Assembly (NCBI RefSeq): GCF_027943255.1
Contig: NC_072893.1
Coordinates: forward strand, 930,001-994,000
Length of the DNA: 64,000 nt
Source of the DNA: Anastrepha obliqua
Taxonomy: Eukaryota; Arthropoda; Insecta; Diptera; Tephritidae
Direction of reading: 5' to 3'
This document shows, one piece after another, positions 35,201 through 45,560 of the stretch. The notes beneath the pieces were generated by a model. That model ran no database searches. It saw only the letters and a list, made by a program, of their open reading frames with translations, and was not told where the DNA came from. The number at the start of each line of letters is the position of its first letter. The first letter of the stretch is position 1. The position numbers and the translations under genes were made by a program.

Positions 35201-35798
35201 AACTCCAAAGAATCGCCGTTAAACTTAAGAATTGGTGGTTAAAAAAGATATTTTGTTTAGGCCTCACCAATAACTGTGAAAAGTATGATCAATCAAAGCT
35301 ACTCCTAAGATTTTGCATATTAAATCCATAGTCTGCACATCTTTCCAAGCCTATTTATTGAGGCTTTGCTGTTGGTTTCCTCTGGAGTAAAATGGAAGTA
35401 AAAATTAGTCACCAAAAACAAATTGTCTTACGGACTATATACGGATGTTTTAACAAATAACTTAATAATAATCTTAATCCGTAAGGAAATACAAATTATT
35501 AATAATCATAGCTTGAAGTTTAGCGAAAGAGTGTTTAGAAGAATCGGACGCTCGACAACAAATCAATCCTTTATTACCTCTCTACTGTCTCAGACTGTCT
35601 CTCTATAGACTTTAAACAAACGTTTTACAAACTCAACAGAGAATATATTGATTACACTAGTCTACAAGGAAAAGTATCCGAAATAATTTAAACTAATATC
35701 TGCTTCTCTGTCCATGCAAAATTCGGATTGATAACTAAAATTAATTTATTAGTTTGAGTTTTTACGATAATCGTATCTTTCGTGTTTAATGGAACTAA
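32273..35798. other. Unassigned DNA, 3.5 kb
   Basis: No transposon or gene recognised. The part from 32880 to 33800 is less AT-rich, with CAACA-rich runs and an open frame at 33341-33658 (105 codons, no domain). It has the look of an exon-proximal or UTR region, but there is nothing to confirm it. A TGTGTG-rich tract lies at 34585-34610. Confidence 0.4.
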
Positions 35799-36262
35799 GC
35801 CGACAAAATTTAACCAACATTCAGACCCAGAAACCAGACTATATATTTCCGAAGGTTTATGATGCGCTGAATCCAAATCTGGCCTCAGAATTGCTCTATC
35901 AGCTCTGGTTTTCGAGATATCCTAACCTAAAAGTGCAAAAAATACAAAAAAAACATGAAAATTTCAAAATGCGATATCTCTGCGAAAAAAAATGATATTT
36001 GAGCAAACAAAACGCCATTTGAAAAAAGAAGGATTGTATTTAAAGATGCCATCCTTTAATTTTGGTGAAAGAAAACATCTGCAAGGCTACATAACCTCAA
36101 ATATGGGCAAAAATGGGGGTTTTTGCACTTTTAGGTTAGGATATCTCGAAAACCAGAGCTGATAGAGCAATTCTGAGGCCAGATTTGGATTCAGCGCATC
36201 ATAAACCTTCGGAAATATATAGTCTGGTTTCTGGGTCTGAATGTTGGTTAAATTTTGTCGGC
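35799..36262. mobile_element. 464-bp foldback element with identical 143-bp inverted arms
   Basis: The left arm 35799-35941 and right arm 36120-36262 are exact reverse complements over 143 bp, read by eye. Each arm starts with GCCGACAAAATTTAACCAAC at the outer end. The 178-bp centre is AT-rich and non-coding. The same 40-odd residue frame therefore appears on both strands, but it has no recognised domain. No clear target duplication was found in the flanks. It may be a MITE, a foldback element or an inverted duplication of another repeat; the superfamily is unknown. Confidence 0.9.
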
Positions 36263-36299
36263 CTGTGTTATCATCTAAAACACTGGGTATAAAATAAAA

Positions 36300-36704
36300 A
36301 TACATAAATTTGATCAATATGACTCCTATACACTCAAACGCTAAAGTAATACTGAATGGCGAAATATCTGACGAAATCGAAATGAAATACGGCGGTTGGC
36401 CGTCCTTATCAATACAAGTTCGTATTCAGGCAGCTAATGTGAATTTACTGATGTGATTTGAAAGAAAAATTCTTTGGAAAATACTCGGCCCTATAAGATG
36501 ACGGTACATATCTGAGAATAACCACGAGCTCAGTGTTTCAATCGCGGGACGAAATTTAACTCAGTTTATAAAGTCGCAAAGAATACTTTGGTAAGGACAC
36601 GACCTAAGATTGAGCAGCGATGGAGCGACCAAAAAAGAGTGAAAACGGACTGCTTGGAAGAATGGGGACGTGTTGTAGAGGAAGCAATACTTCCTGGACT
36701 GTAA
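36300..36704 (+). mobile_element. LINE fragment (RTE-like post-RT region)
   Basis: Broken plus frames give FERKILWKILGPIR and DDGTYLRI.N.HEL, then TRPKIEQRWSDQKRVKTDCL and EEWGRVVEEAILPGL ending in a stop. The order matches the 'FERRILR.I.GP... NHEL ... RP..RW.D ... W+..+EEA+..PGL' tail of RTE-like LINEs. The RT core is absent. Confidence 0.65.
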
Positions 36705-36953
36705 TGCCAATAGGATGATGATGTTTAGAAGAAGGAAAGTCAATCCAGTAGATTTGCATATAGTATTAAATTCGATTAGACCCGTCATGACAGGAGCATT
36801 TCCTGCATACAAATTTCTTGTAAAGCCAATATGGAAAAAATCTATATTACGAAGCTCTTTAGATGGAGTATAAAGATAGGGTCGCTTCAGAAGGGAGGGA
36901 CAATCCACAACACCTTGAGTAATATCAAACACGAAGTACTGCAGATATTTCAT
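36705..36953 (-). mobile_element. Jockey-like LINE 3' fragment
   Basis: An open minus frame (36953 downward) reads FVFDITQGVVDCPSLLKRPY, PSKELRNIDFFHIGFTRN and NAPVMTGLIEFNTICKST. This is the same post-RT block as in the plus-strand LINE at 11815-12039. It lies tail to tail with the RTE-like fragment before it and is cut at 36953, close to the terminus of the next element. Confidence 0.75.
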
Positions 36954-36981
36954 ATTATGAAATTAAAGGATTTTCCAATAA

Positions 36982-37491
36982 CAGGTGTTATTTTGAATAG
37001 GATTGCGCTATCGAGAGATGATTAACGATTTTTCATGGCCGGAATTGGATGGTATTGACCTGGACAACGTTTATTTTCAACAAGACGGAGCTACGTGCCA
37101 CACAAGCAACGAAGCCATTGATCTTTTACGGAAAAAGTTTCCGGACTGTGTTATCTCTCGAAGAGGTGATCACAATTGGCCACCGACATCTTGTGATTTA
37201 ACACCTTGTGATTTTTTTCTTTGGGAACACATGAAAGAGAAGGTCCAACAGCCCAGGGTCAATTCAAGACCTCAAAGATGGAATTCGTGAGGCTATCGAG
37301 GATATAGGGCAGCCAGTTTGCAATTCGGTTATGGAAAATTTCATGAAAAGGATATTGTCCTGTACGCGTGGTCATTTGCCTGATGTTATTTTCCACTATT
37401 AACGGCATACCTTCCTTTTTATAATGAAATAAACATCCGATCATTGATATAAAAAATAGCAATTTTCTTTGAAAATCAAAATAACACCTCT
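36982..37491 (+). mobile_element. Internally deleted DD41D element, 510 bp, copy 1
   Basis: Ends ACAGGTGTTATTTTGA and TCAAAATAACACCTCT are inverted repeats with one mismatch, flanked by TA. Inside, an open frame at 37003-37290 encodes only the C-terminal catalytic part: FSWPELDGIDLDNVYFQQDG with the second Asp, then FPDCVISRRGDHNWPPTSCD and LTPCDFFLWEHMKEKV with the third Asp; spacing 41. The HTH and first Asp are missing. After a frameshift the normal C-terminal end can still be read to about 37400. A second copy lies inverted at 61161-61640. Confidence 0.85.
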
Positions 37492-37519
37492 TATTGGAAA
37501 CCCCTTTATTATGAGAATA

Positions 37520-38460
37520 TGGGCTTATGAAAGTAAAGGGAATGGGTAAAGCCTTTGTAAACTTTTTCAATTCGAATTATGTGAGAGATGAGGCTCCCAG
37601 ATGTTGAATCGATATGCGACTTTAGAACGAACAAATGATGTGTAGGGCAATTTAAGGGTATAAGGACTTGTACATTCTGTACTCTTGCTATATAATTAAT
37701 ATGACTAAAAATTACTTCCAAATCCAACATTTATCCGACCGATCATAGATAAAATTAGAGATAGAAGAGCGAGAAACACTTGACGAAGTAAAGTGGTAGC
37801 ATGTCGAAATATATAACGGTTGATTACTAGTACACCAACAAACAACTTTATCAGTCTAATTTTGGAGCATTTGTGAATCGGAAGAATTGCATACAATAAA
37901 ATAGACTTGAAGGTCGTTAGCATAGAGTAAAAACTTGTTTTTGAGGTCATTGATTAACAAGCCAAATAGCAAAAGATCCAAGATTCTACCTTGTGGGTTT
38001 TCAGATGGCATAATAAAAGAATATGACTGATGATTCTCAACAACAACCGCACATCTACCATTCAAGAGATAGGACTCCAGCCAAGAGAAAAATATGGAAT
38101 GGAAACCGAGGAATACTAATTTCTTAACAAGGATTGATTGCGAAATTTGTCAGATGTCTTAGGGAAATCCGTACATACAACATTGACCGGACCGGGTAAA
38201 GCTGATATGCAATCTTCTAATAAAAACAGCCAAGTTTTAAACAATCGTTCTACCAGGGATGAAGCCGTGTTCGCTGGGACAGATTAAGCTTTTGACTGCA
38301 AAAAACAAATTATCTTTTACAAAGCATTCAGGCAACTTAAAGTTAGTCGAAAGCTTGGAAATAGCAGACTTTACATCACTCTGGTTTCCCCTTTTAAAAA
38401 CTTATTATTTTCATTTTACCATTTTTCTCATTTCACCAATTTCAACTCATTAATAAAATG
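37520..38460 (-). mobile_element. LINE RT fragment (CR1/jockey-like)
   Basis: Minus frames from about 38300 downward: HGFIPGRTIV in an early block, SWLESYLLNGRCAVVVENHQ, SEN.QGRILDLLLFGLLIND (degraded G.PQGS..GPLLF), and LKNKFLLYANDLQVYFIVCN, where the catalytic YADD box reads YAND. DKVVCWCTSNQ and the thumb region follow in other frames. It is dead. The 3' boundary is near the 510-bp element. Confidence 0.75.
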
Positions 38461-41400
38461 AATTAGGCAAACACAATTTTTAAGCAGAAGTGGCGAAAGA
38501 CGATCGACATCTGTTTATAAAGAGTTCTTTAGATTAGGAATGCCTCACAATCAATGCATCAAATTCACAATCACTAATTGGTCGAGGAATAAAATAAGAT
38601 TTAAAATCGGCCCAAATTGGCCATCTAACGTAAAATACGTAACCAAATAATTTTTCAACATTTTTTAACGAAATTATGTAATTCGTCTCTTTCATTATCT
38701 TATGCCGCTATATGTGTAGCCTTGTGCAATTCTGTTGGTCTCAGGCTTGATACACCCTGTGGATATGAAACAAACAATTTAATTTTAATAGCGACCACTT
38801 GTCGACGGTCAATGCTCAGCAGTGAAGGACACGATGAAAGAATCCATTAAATGCTGAACGGGCGCTTTAAAACTTTCATAGACCATAACTAATTTGTATT
38901 ATCAGAATCTTGTCTAGTGTTTATACACCCATTTCCTGTGAGATTAGACAATATTTGAAATTGACCTCAACTGGTCAATACCTGTAGTAAGTAAGACTTG
39001 CCATGAAGTGAAAAACGCTTGCCCGCCTAAATCTTTTGGATCCAAGTTGACCCGCCAAACTTAAGGTCAGCCACTCGTGAATTTAGATCGATATACTGAC
39101 ATTTTCTTGTCAAAATAATCCCTAAAGTAAGCAAAATATCTACTAGGAAATTATATTTGATTAATGATTTTACCCAACCAAAAAGGCATCTTCAATTCGT
39201 ATCCAAACCTTATTCTCTCTTTGCAGGCGCCATTAGGGCAAGTACAGCAGATATATACAATAATTTACGCATTTCTCGGCAACAGATGGCATCAGAATGT
39301 GTCGTCAAAATTGCTGACCAATGAAACCAAAAGCCAAATTGAATCACTCTTGGAAAATTCATTGCAAAATTACGAGAGTACATTTATATTACAAATGTGT
39401 GTGTGTGTGAGTATACACAGGCGTTCTTTGACAGTGCGTTATCGCTTTCAACCCTGCCCCTTGAATTCTTCCCTAAATTCGATGCATTGCGCACTGTTCC
39501 GTTGATCTGGGCTGCGGGTGGTGGTTTCCATTGTAATATCGAATGCATTTGCAACGGTAAATATTTAGAGATTATTGCCTTTAACGGTTATTTAGTGTCG
39601 ATAGCACACAGCAACCAAAAATACTTTGGCACAACAACAACAACACCACCAATATAACATGTTATCGAAGTACCAACAATAAAGAAAACGTAGCAACAAC
39701 AACAGTGTCGCCGATTGCCGATTGCCTAGTGGCTTTGCTCTAAATTCGAAATCACAATTAATTACTTACATGCGACAATAAAAGCGTTACAATCATAGGG
39801 GCTCGTTCGATGTTCAGCGCAAGTGCAGGTGGCCGTAATGTTGCTGCTGCGCGTACGAAATTTGACTGCTGGTAGCGATGACCGTCCACGGGGTGGATCA
39901 ACGGCAAATTGAAACTCGATTGCACTTGTTCGAATGAGCCAATAAATGGCCTGGAGCAGCGGCTGCGGCGGGTCAAAACCGCTAAAGCGACATTGCCACA
40001 CACACTCACACAATTGCAGTGGCTTACATGCACATGATAAATGATGCAGCTGGACACAGCATAAATATCCGAAACAACACCAGTTCGCATTCCCACCACC
40101 ACAGCCCACGCCTACGCCCGTTGCCTGGCACTAGCCAGGGCTCTAATGTCAGAAGCGTGACAAACTAATGCAACGCGATGTGCGACGCGTCATAAAACGC
40201 AGCTTAAAAATGGTCACAACAAAAAAATTGCTGTATAAAAAATATGGTGCAATCAGGATTTTGTGTTTTTTGTCATTATTTCTTTGCAAGATGTATTACA
40301 ATACATGCGTTCCTCTTGTTGCTCTGGCTGTTATGTATGGAAATGAATTTGCGATGGCAAATGTGTCGCCGAAACGATCCACTGCTTTGACGTGGCGGTC
40401 TGCGTGTTGGCTCTGCTGCATTAGTGAATTTTTTAGATTTTCCTCATCGGTGGGCTGCCTTCAGTTGCCAGCTGATGCGTTACTTCCATTTTACTTCTTT
40501 ATTGCCACTTTTTCCGGAAATAAAAGAAATGCTCATATGTGACTAATAGGAATATGTTGAGGGGAAAGAGTGCGCACCATTATTAGACTTCAGCCACCCA
40601 CCCGACCCTTCGAGAGCCAACATGAGATTCAAAGTATTGTAGCTGTTTCATTTTCCTTATACGAACATTGCATTCGCTTGTGTCTGTGAGTGTGTGGATG
40701 TGCTTGTGTGTAGAGTTGTTGGCTCGTGGATGCAATTAGTGACAACTGTTTCCCTATTTCTGTGCTGCCAGTGTGTTGTCGAAACCAATATAGAGAGGAT
40801 GTCACTTTTATTGAATTCATATCCGTACAATGTAGGAGCACTTCCGGCCAGTTAAAGGGCAGAGAAACCCAAAAAGTGGCTTAATTAATTAAAAATTTAA
40901 CTTGAATTTAATAAATGCCACCATTTTGGATTAATAAAAAATACCATATGAGGCGAAATGAAATATTGTTTTGTTTGATTAATTGGCGTAAAACACGATA
41001 AAATTCGTAAGCATTTTCCCCTAGATGTCTCTAGTGAGCTGTATCTCACGATGTATAATCTCGCTTTAAAGGTCACACTACGCTTCAATGTTTGTTTGAG
41101 AGTCTTGTGTTTGATGAACCCAGTTGTGGCTCACATTGCTTAAAACTGGAGGTGAAAAAGAAGAATTTCGATACATTCTTCATGGTAGGGACGCCAATCA
41201 AGGGATTCCAGATTTCGGTGTTCTGCTGGCGTTAATCCCAAGATCCTGAGAAAAACTTGCTCATTACAAAGTTTGCTTAGAATAAAAGATTTGGCATTTC
41301 CAGTTTGGTGCAAATTGATTTGACCTGAAGCTGCATCACTAATATTTAAAAATATATCAACTCGCTCAGCTGAACTGTTGTTTATAAATTTTTACAAATC

Positions 41401-41489
41401 AAGCACGAAAGGCTGTTACTATTTAGTAAATCAGCTTTGAGCTTATTAAAATACATTTGTATTCTGCTACTCCTTATATGATACAGATA
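38461..41489. other. Unassigned DNA, 3 kb
   Basis: No domain recognised. The part from 39400 to 40100 is GC-richer with CAACA runs at 39625-39705 and overlapping open frames on the minus strand (40109-39758) that lack any recognised motif. A TGTG tract lies at 39395-39410. Confidence 0.4.
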
Positions 41490-41830
41490 CGATTTTTCAG
41501 TGGTTAATGCGTGAAGAAAAATCCAGCAACAAGCGATCCAAAGTTAACTGAAATAGCCAAAAAGGGATTTAGGTAAAACTCGCCATCCAAAAACTGTTCG
41601 AAAAATACTGAGGGCAGCAAATTTAAATGGCAGAATAGCCCGTAATAAACCTTTCGTGAGTGCAAAGAGTAGAAGTAAGAGATTCGTTTAAATAGAATCC
41701 CAGCAATTGGAGAACCGTATTTTTTGCAGACGAGGTAAAATAAACCTATTTGGATAGGCTATGGCTAACATTTCCTCGTATATAGAATTTCCCCTTTTTG
41801 CCCTGTAAAAATTGCAACCGATGGCGTAGC
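41490..41830 (+). mobile_element. Tc1-like transposase relic
   Basis: Plus frames with shifts read PATSDPKLTEIAKKG, then RHPKTVRKILRAANLNGRIA and RNKPFVSAKSRSKRF. FFADEVK and INLFG follow, covering the first catalytic Asp in the FADE..K.NLFG context of Tc1-like transposases. Many stops. No terminal repeats or later catalytic motifs were found. Confidence 0.65.
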
Positions 41831-42536
41831 AAAACCCCAGAAAAATTTTACTGCCTTGACCCTGAATTCTTGTTAGTGGTGTTGTGTTCTTATTTGTGAT
41901 GCTGGTGTTTCGGAATCACCAGATTTGTCTGTATTAGTGAATATGCGGTTTTTAAAGTGAGTTTAATTTAAATGCTAAATGATTTTATTTCTTGTATTTC
42001 TGAACGAATACGGAGATTTGTTTAAAAAGATTCTGAAATACCGGAATCTAAATTTTCCACTAATATTGGCATCCCTAGACTAGAGTGAAAAGTCAAAGCA
42101 GGCGGACTAAACAGTTCGTATATTTCGGATACTTTAATTTCAAGCGCAAAAATCGATGCCTATTTTTTTACTTTTTTTCATTTGAGTCACTATTGAAGTT
42201 GCTGAACAATTAGCGGGGTCACAGGAAACTAGTTTTTGACACAATTTGATTAGTTGGTCTTCGTTTTTAGTAACTTAGCGCATCCTGTTTCAGCACTCAT
42301 ATCACTTAACGCATAGTGTAAACTGGTGGTTAAAGGAACATTTTCATCACTGTTGGACAGTTTTCACCTGGATTCATTTAAGGTATACTATAAAAATTTA
42401 TCAAATAACTACCATTTGATGCTTGGGATTGAAATCGTACTTCTTAAAATTATAAATTGAGCTCCATCCATAAACTCTGAAGCCGAAAACAAGCTACGAA
42501 TAATGCTACAATGCTTGTTCAAATTACTTCATTTAA
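41831..42536. other. Unassigned AT-rich DNA
   Basis: Nothing recognised, apart from a possible continuation of the decayed Tc1-like relic in the first hundred bases. Confidence 0.4.
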
Positions 42537-42538
42537 TA

Positions 42539-43847
42539 CAGGGTGGCTGATGAATTTTGCTACATTAAGAAACTCAAATAACTTTTTTTTTAGTGTATGG
42601 AATTCATTTATTTTTTTTCAAGTTGAAGGTCATTAAATTTTATTAAATGTAGCTTAACTAGTTTGAAAAATAATTGAATTTAAATGCCCCCCATGCTCGT
42701 TGACACAAGTGCGGCATCTTAGTAAAAAGTTGTTCATTGCTGCTTTGAGAGTTGCGACAGGAATAGCCGCAATTGTTGCCCGAATGGATTGTTTTAGTTC
42801 ATCCAAATTTGTTGGCTTTGTTTTATAAACTTCTTGTTTACATAAACCCCACAAGAAAAAGTTAGGTGCAGTAAGGTCAGGCGACCTGGGGGGCCAACGA
42901 AATTCGGAGTTTCTTGAAATCAGTTTATTGGGGAATTTTCGTCGCAACTCTGTCATAACAGTCTGGGCTATGTGAGACGTTGCCCCATTTTGTTGAAACC
43001 ACACAGAGTTGAAAGGAATTCTCTTTCGGCGTAGTTCTGGATAGAAAAATTCTTTCAGCATTTTCAAATAACGGTCTCCAGTAACCGTAACGGTGTGACC
43101 ATTTTCTTCAAAAAAATAAGGCCCGACAATACAGCGTGAAGAAACCGCACACCACACTGTCACGCGAAGAGGATGCAATTCCGTCTCGTGGAGTATCTGT
43201 GGGTTAGAAGTACTCCATATTCGACAATTTTGTTTGTTCACATTGCCGTTTAAATCAAAATGGGCCTCATCAGACATGAAAAGGCAGTTTAACATGTTTT
43301 GGTCTTCTTCCACCATTTGCAGGATCTTCTGGCAAAATTCCAAGCGAATCGGCAAGTCTGCTGCATTCAGTTTGTTAACCATTTGAATTTTGTAGGGAAA
43401 TAAGTCTAAATCTTTGTGCATTATTGTTTGCAAAGACTGTCGGCTGACACCAAGTTGAGCAGATAAGCTTCTTGTTGAAACCCTTGGATTGCTTTGTATA
43501 GCTGCAGCTACAGCAGCGATCGTTTCCTCCGTCCGAACTGGTGGGTTTCGATGATAAGGCCTTCTTGCGACTGTTCCTTGCTCAGCAAAATTATTCACCA
43601 GTCTCATTATGGTCCATCTGCTCGGGGGATCGCCGCCAAACATCCGCCTGTACTCTCTCTGTACCAAAACTACGGACTCCAGTGCGTCATAGCGGCGGAC
43701 TATCCAAATTCTTGTTTGCGTGTCCCAGTTATCCATTTTGATAAATTCTAAAGATCAATCTGCAAATTAAAACAAAAATGGAACAGATAACTTAAGAAAA
43801 AAAGTTATTCAATTTTTTTTTGGTAGCGGCTTTCATCAGCCACCCTG
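42539..43847 (-). mobile_element. Complete DD41D-type Tc1/mariner element, 1,309 bp
   Basis: Both termini are present. CAGGGTGGCTGATGAA at 42539-42554 is exactly inverted at 43832-43847, followed on each side by partly matching sequence (..GCTAC) and poly-T/poly-A runs, and flanked by TA. The single gene inside, on the minus strand, is open over its full length. About 110 bp lie between each end and the frame. This is the best-preserved autonomous-size DNA transposon in the window. Elements with 41 residues between the last two catalytic Asps include the rosa group first described in tephritid flies, but whether this copy belongs there is untested. Confidence 0.95.
42654..43736 (-). CDS. DD41D-type transposase, 360 residues, open but with D-to-N changes at two catalytic positions
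   Basis: Would bind the terminal repeats and catalyse cut-and-paste transposition. Residues 1-60 form the first HTH (QTRIWIVRRYDALESVVLVQ), 65-115 the second (VSTRSLSAQLGVSRQSLQTI), and 150-300 the DDE domain. The first catalytic Asp is D156 in MSDEAHFDLNGNVNKQNCR. The second position, in WFQQ-N-GATSH, is Asn250 (codon at 42987-42989), and the third, in SPDLTAP-N-FFLWG, is Asn292 (codon at 42861-42863). Relatives carry Asp at both. Each change is a single G-to-A transition. The reading frame has no other damage and a normal length for the family. The start is the only Met upstream of the first HTH, about 110 bp inside the terminus. Catalysis should be abolished, while DNA binding could remain. 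Confidence 0.9.
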   Translation of the reverse strand: MDNWDTQTRIWIVRRYDALESVVLVQREYRRMFGGDPPSRWTIMRLVNNFAEQGTVARRPYHRNPPVRTEETIAAVAAAIQSNPRVSTRSLSAQLGVSRQSLQTIMHKDLDLFPYKIQMVNKLNAADLPIRLEFCQKILQMVEEDQNMLNCLFMSDEAHFDLNGNVNKQNCRIWSTSNPQILHETELHPLRVTVWCAVSSRCIVGPYFFEENGHTVTVTGDRYLKMLKEFFYPELRRKRIPFNSVWFQQNGATSHIAQTVMTELRRKFPNKLISRNSEFRWPPRSPDLTAPNFFLWGLCKQEVYKTKPTNLDELKQSIRATIAAIPVATLKAAMNNFLLRCRTCVNEHGGHLNSIIFQTS

Positions 43848-43849
43848 TA

Positions 43850-44514
43850 TAAAATAAAATGCTAAAAGGAATATGCATTGCAATTGTTGCATGTCTGGGC
43901 GTGTACAGGCTCTTAATTATTTAGGTAATTTCTGATTAGTTTGCTTATGTGATATAGTGTCCGAAACTGAACCGTTTTCGAGACATTCGAGTTTAAGGAT
44001 TATTTAAAAAAATAGTTTCGATTTCCTCGCACGTCCACTTCTTTAAATGTTAGTTCAAGGGCTCGATTTTTGTTTCTGCATGTAGTTTACTTAAAAATTA
44101 ACAATAAGTAAAAGAACCAAGCCTGGGCAGAGCATTTTGCTTCATAAAGTTTTGAATTCACGATTTTTTACTGAGTACAAAAAAAAAAATTGTATAGAAA
44201 CTATTCTGAAAATTATTTTATAAACTATATCTGTTTCACTATCCAGGTGTCCTCAAGCCGACTTTCCGGTAAACCTATATATAAAAAGTTTGGACTTTTG
44301 ATGGAAATTGGTGCAATTGTGCAAATCTTGAATAAAGTTTGAAATTTGTATTATATTTTAGTAAAATAAGAATTCAAATAAATAAATAGTCAAATAAAAT
44401 AGTTTGCGTTGCCATTTGTGGAATTATATTCTCTGGCGCATTTATGAAAATGTAAATTTAAAGGACTATCATCAAAGTTATTGCTGCTAAGAGCATAGCT
44501 CTAGAGCGTAATTC
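43850..44514. other. Unassigned AT-rich DNA
   Basis: No recognised gene or repeat. Confidence 0.5.
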
Positions 44515-44700
44515 TTCAGTAACATTTTAGAAATTGCGCCGGATGTAGAAGCTGCAGGTGCCTCCATGGGTTCATTGTGCTTGCATTGTCTTTCAAATAC
44601 TTTTTGCATACACTAACATTTTTCAAATTGAAGGTTACGGGGTCGGATGCAACAAAATCAGCAAAATGCAAACATATGCCCCAGTTTGTAAAGGTATCTA
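44515..44700 (-). pseudogene. Possible BED-type zinc finger remnant
   Basis: A minus frame reads SVCKKYLKDNASTMNPWRHL and then QLLHPAQF. The second half, 'CK+YL......N.WRHL...HP..F', resembles the BED finger found at the N terminus of hAT transposases and ZBED proteins. The first Cys of the CxxC pair is not in place. It could be the decayed N terminus of a hAT element; nothing downstream supports this. Confidence 0.3.
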
Positions 44701-44995
44701 TTTTACATATACAGTAAAAATGTGTTATAACTTTGATAAATTTTGTCAATATTTTTCTAACAATGTGCAGATGGTTGTGGGTATTCTCTAATATGGGTGA
44801 TCTCGCAACTTTCGTCCCAGATCGCGGAATTAGCCTTTTCCATTGAAAAATATTGAATAGACCAATGGCTACAATTTTTATGTATTAGATGGGCCAACAA
44901 GTTTTCTGAGTAAAAAAACTGTTTCAAGTGCATTTGCAGGCCTCTGTTTATTATATTTATGCCAGACTGTCATTTGGCATGTGTGTGAATATCCA

Positions 44996-45110
44996 TGAAT
45001 GAAACCACAAGTGTTAGAAAAAGTTGTTTCTAAGAGCGGTCGCTCCTCGGCATACAACGGCAATCCTACGAGTGTATTTCTGCCATGAAAAAGCTCGTCA
45101 TAAGAAACCA
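44996..45110 (+). mobile_element. tRNA-derived SINE, 5'-truncated copy
   Basis: Matches the body of the SINE at 16075-16335: TTTCTAAGAGCGGTCGCTCC, TCGGCA.ACAACGGCAATCC, ACGAGTGTATTTCTGCCATG, AAAAAGCTCGTCATAA. The tRNA-like head and the 3' half are absent. Confidence 0.75.
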
Positions 45111-45111
45111 A

Positions 45112-45560
45112 AAAATCAAAAAGGGCAGATGTCTATAACGTGTTGGATGTTTTCGGGGTCACCCAAGTTACAAACTGTGCAGGCGGTAAAAAGTACATTC
45201 TTATAAGGCCTCACATTTAGGTTAAGAAGACTTCCTCTTGCATGAAAAATTAAGCTAATAGCGTAGGCAGAAAAATCATCACTGAAATATTTAATATCCC
45301 TAAGTGCTAAGGTAGCATACAAGTCGTGTGAATCTGTGCAGAGTCCAGAAAGTCGAAAACTTTTTATTCTTAAGATTGTGTAAAAACGAAGGTATGAACG
45401 CAAGCAAAGATTCAGCAGTAAAAGCAGTAAGAGGCTCCATGTTTAACATTAGCGAGATGTCCTTTCACTTTTTACCCAATGTCGTGTAGCTATTCGAGTT
45501 GTTAGATAATCTCTAATTGGCCTCCTCGATTCAGTTCTACTGGAGAACTTAGAACGGAAA
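45112..45560 (-). mobile_element. LINE 3' fragment with zinc-knuckle motif
   Basis: The minus frame 45403-45116 ends with CTVCNLGDPENIQHVIDICP, the C..C......H....C cysteine motif at the C terminus of R1/jockey-type LINE ORF2 proteins. The preceding residues (LNLNVRPYKNVLFTA) fit the region just before that motif. No RT domain is left. Confidence 0.65.
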
